Source: Sphingomonadaceae bacterium (lineage in GTDB: Bacteria > Pseudomonadota > Alphaproteobacteria > Sphingomonadales > Sphingomonadaceae). From it: 6,604 nt of DNA. Within the stretch, counting starts at the first letter, position 1. Each line of letters starts with the position of its first letter. Below, in pieces: positions 5,278 through 6,604 of the stretch. The stretch spans positions 1 to 6,604 of the forward strand of contig JAFAZM010000309.1 of the NCBI GenBank assembly GCA_019239785.1, written 5' to 3'. The position numbers and the translations under genes were made by a program. The notes under the pieces are model-generated. The model did no database searches, was not told the origin of the DNA, and saw nothing but the letters and a program-made list of their open reading frames with translations.

Positions 5278-6279
5278 TCAATGTCTCCTCCCGCCGCCAT
5301 GATAATCGGGCAGGCGCGGCCCGCCGATCACGCCGCCGATGCCGCGCTGGTTCATCCGGTCGGTAATGTCGCGCAGCGATTCCGACGTCGCGCGCAGGTC
5401 GCGGACCAATTGCCCGACCTCGGGCAGGGTCTGGTTGCTGAACGCCTGGATGCCCGGCCGCGCGTCGCCGATCGCCGCCTGCAGCTGGGTCATGCTCTGG
5501 TCGGCCGAGCGCAGGGTGTGGCGCAGATCGTTGATCAGCGGCCGGCCGTCGCGGTCGAGCAGGTCGGAGGTGGAGCCGGCGAGCTGCCCGACTCGCTCGG
5601 CGGCGTCACCCGCCTGGCGGATCGCGACCCGCGCTTCGGCGAGGGTCGCCGCAATCTCCGGCCCGCGCTCGGCGAGCGAGCGGCTCACCTCCTCGAGATG
5701 GTCGAGGATGCCGGCGATCGATTCCTGGTTGCGGTCGGAGAGCAATTCGGTGAGCCGCTCGGTCAGGGTCGAGACCCGTTCGAGGAGCTCCGGCGCGGTG
5801 TTGAGCAAGGCGGTGATCGCGCCGGGCTTGGTCGGGATAACCGGCACGCCATAGGGACATTCGGATTGCGGATTCTCCTCCGGACAGCGGAGGGGGGGAT
5901 GCGGCCGGCGCGGCTGGCCCGGTTGGGGCGGCTCGGGCGGGTCGATCTGGATCTGGGAGACGCCGGTGAAGCCGACGCCGCGAATCACCGCGGTCGAGCC
6001 TTCGAGCACCGGAGTGTCGTCGTTGACGGTGATTCGGACGCGGATGAAGTTCGGGCTGCGCGGCTCGAGGTTGATCGAATCGATCTGGCCGACGGGGACG
6101 CCCGAGAAGGTCACGCCCGAACCCTTGGCGAGGCCTTCGACCGACTGCTGGAAGAAGATGTCATATTGCTTGTGGCCGCCGCTCGACAGCTGGCCGATCC
6201 ATATGACGAACACCACCACCGCGGCGATCAGGCCGAGGGTGATGCTGCCGACGAGGATCTGGTTCGATCTGGTTTCCAT
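5278..6279 (-). CDS. MCE/MlaD family lipid-transport protein (LinM-like)
   Basis: This is the substrate-binding subunit of an Mla-type ABC transporter: 333 residues, anchored in the inner membrane with the rest periplasmic. A single membrane helix spans residues about 9-29, after METRSNQI. One MCE domain follows at about 38-114, with the hallmark GL..GSGVTFSGVPVGQIDSI and the later GVGFTGVSQIQID. Next come a proline-rich stretch (114-129), a short segment with two cysteines (C132, C141) and CPYGVPVIPT, and a long helical region (about 157-310) likely to form the coiled needle or tube of MCE hexamers. The tail is Gly/Arg-rich (HGGGRRH). Its ATG shares one base with the stop of the ATPase gene (TGATG), and the lipoprotein gene follows almost without a gap, so the three are one operon. 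By order and architecture it corresponds to LinM, required for gamma-hexachlorocyclohexane use in Sphingobium japonicum. Here the substrate is more likely a phospholipid or other hydrophobic compound. Confidence 0.93.
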   Translation of the reverse strand: METRSNQILVGSITLGLIAAVVVFVIWIGQLSSGGHKQYDIFFQQSVEGLAKGSGVTFSGVPVGQIDSINLEPRSPNFIRVRITVNDDTPVLEGSTAVIRGVGFTGVSQIQIDPPEPPQPGQPRRPHPPLRCPEENPQSECPYGVPVIPTKPGAITALLNTAPELLERVSTLTERLTELLSDRNQESIAGILDHLEEVSRSLAERGPEIAATLAEARVAIRQAGDAAERVGQLAGSTSDLLDRDGRPLINDLRHTLRSADQSMTQLQAAIGDARPGIQAFSNQTLPEVGQLVRDLRATSESLRDITDRMNQRGIGGVIGGPRLPDYHGGGRRH

Positions 6280-6604
6280 CAGGCGTCGGCCTCTTCCAGT
6301 TTACCAATGGCCGCCGCGCGACCCCGCGGCCCCCGGAAATATTCCTGAATCCACGCGTGATCCAAAGCCAATAATTCCGGAATCGTTCCGACCGCCACAA
6401 CCTTCTTGTCGGCGAGCACTGCGACCCGGTCGCAGATCGCGTAGAGCGTGTCGAGATCGTGCGTGATCAGAAAGACGGTGAGGCCGAGCGCGTGGCGCAA
6501 TTCCGAGATCAGCTGGTCGAAGGCGGCGGCGCCGATCGGATCGAGTCCGGCGGTGGGCTCGTCGAGGAAGATCAGCTCCGGATCGAGGGCGAGCGCCCGG
6601 GCGA
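6279..6604 (-). CDS. ABC transporter ATP-binding protein, MlaF/LinL-like (partial, C-terminal 107 codons)
   Basis: The frame is open from the window edge to TGA at 6279-6281. The visible part begins ARALALDPELIFLDEP, which is the end of the signature-helix region and Walker B. Then come the D-loop TAGLDPIGAAAFD, the H-loop in VFLITHDLDTL, and a C-terminal extension with ELLALDHAWIQEYFRGPRG, a tail typical of MlaF-type ATPases, whose short C-terminal segment contacts the neighbouring subunit. Walker A and the LSGG signature lie outside the window. The protein powers lipid movement by the MCE complex at the cytoplasmic face of the inner membrane. The MCE gene starts within its stop codon. A MlaE-type permease gene is expected just upstream, beyond the edge. 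A TTG at 6500 could be taken as a short start, but the upstream Walker B rules it out. Confidence 0.95.
   Translation of the reverse strand, partial: ARALALDPELIFLDEPTAGLDPIGAAAFDQLISELRHALGLTVFLITHDLDTLYAICDRVAVLADKKVVAVGTIPELLALDHAWIQEYFRGPRGRAAAIGKLEEADA

Noticed and set aside
5281..6348. 355-codon + strand frame opposite the MCE gene
   Set aside because: It lies antisense to a clear MCE protein, with no ribosome binding site and an Asp/Arg/Ala-rich translation typical of GC-rich shadows.
1..6604. Mobile element, phage or defence island
   Set aside because: Codon bias and GC content look even across the window, no integrase, transposase, toxin or nuclease motif is visible, and all recognised genes are of core or envelope type.

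Overview
The window looks like chromosomal DNA from a high-GC alphaproteobacterium, most likely a sphingomonad (Sphingomonas or a relative). Four things point there: strongly G/C third codon positions throughout; a small secreted protein of the DUF6491 family; an MCE-type lipid transport operon with the LinKLMN arrangement (ATPase, MCE protein, auxiliary lipoprotein); and intergenic palindromes with the CCTTCGACAGGCTCAGG and CCCCGGCnnnnGCCGGGG cores that are scattered through sphingomonad genomes. I see no IS element, integrase, phage gene, tRNA, rRNA or CRISPR array.

Layout, left to right. At 3-56 is the probable 3' end of an unidentified + strand gene, followed by a long imperfect inverted repeat (70-153). 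On the - strand lie a DUF6491 exported protein (176-586) and, upstream of it in the same direction, a 53-residue GTG-start gene (656-817) that has no ATG and is easily missed. The 120-base divergent gap (818-937) between that small gene and pepN is the densest regulatory stretch. It holds a candidate EcfG (general stress response) promoter pointing at the small gene, a perfect TTGATC-N2-GATCAA palindrome of the Fnr/FixK type lying inside that promoter's spacer, and a four-tract G-run. pepN (938-3529, M1 aminopeptidase N with all catalytic residues) overlaps by 4 bases a seven-bladed WD40 beta-propeller lipoprotein gene (3526-4563). A palindromic block (4569-4678) separates this pair from a converging - strand operon that enters from the right edge: ABC ATPase (partial, 6279-6604), MCE/MlaD-type protein (5278-6279) and PqiC/LinN-type lipoprotein (4691-5275).

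How the genes work together. The right-hand operon is a lipid or hydrophobic-solute ABC transporter of the Mla/Pqi/Lin class. The cytoplasmic ATPase drives a permease (expected just outside the window), the membrane-anchored MCE protein binds or channels the lipid, and the lipoprotein links to the outer membrane. pepN and the WD40 gene are translationally coupled, but one product should be cytosolic and the other a periplasm-facing lipoprotein, so any shared function is unknown. I do not see a new multi-gene system. The most original observations are the missed small gene with its layered control region and the pepN-WD40 coupling.
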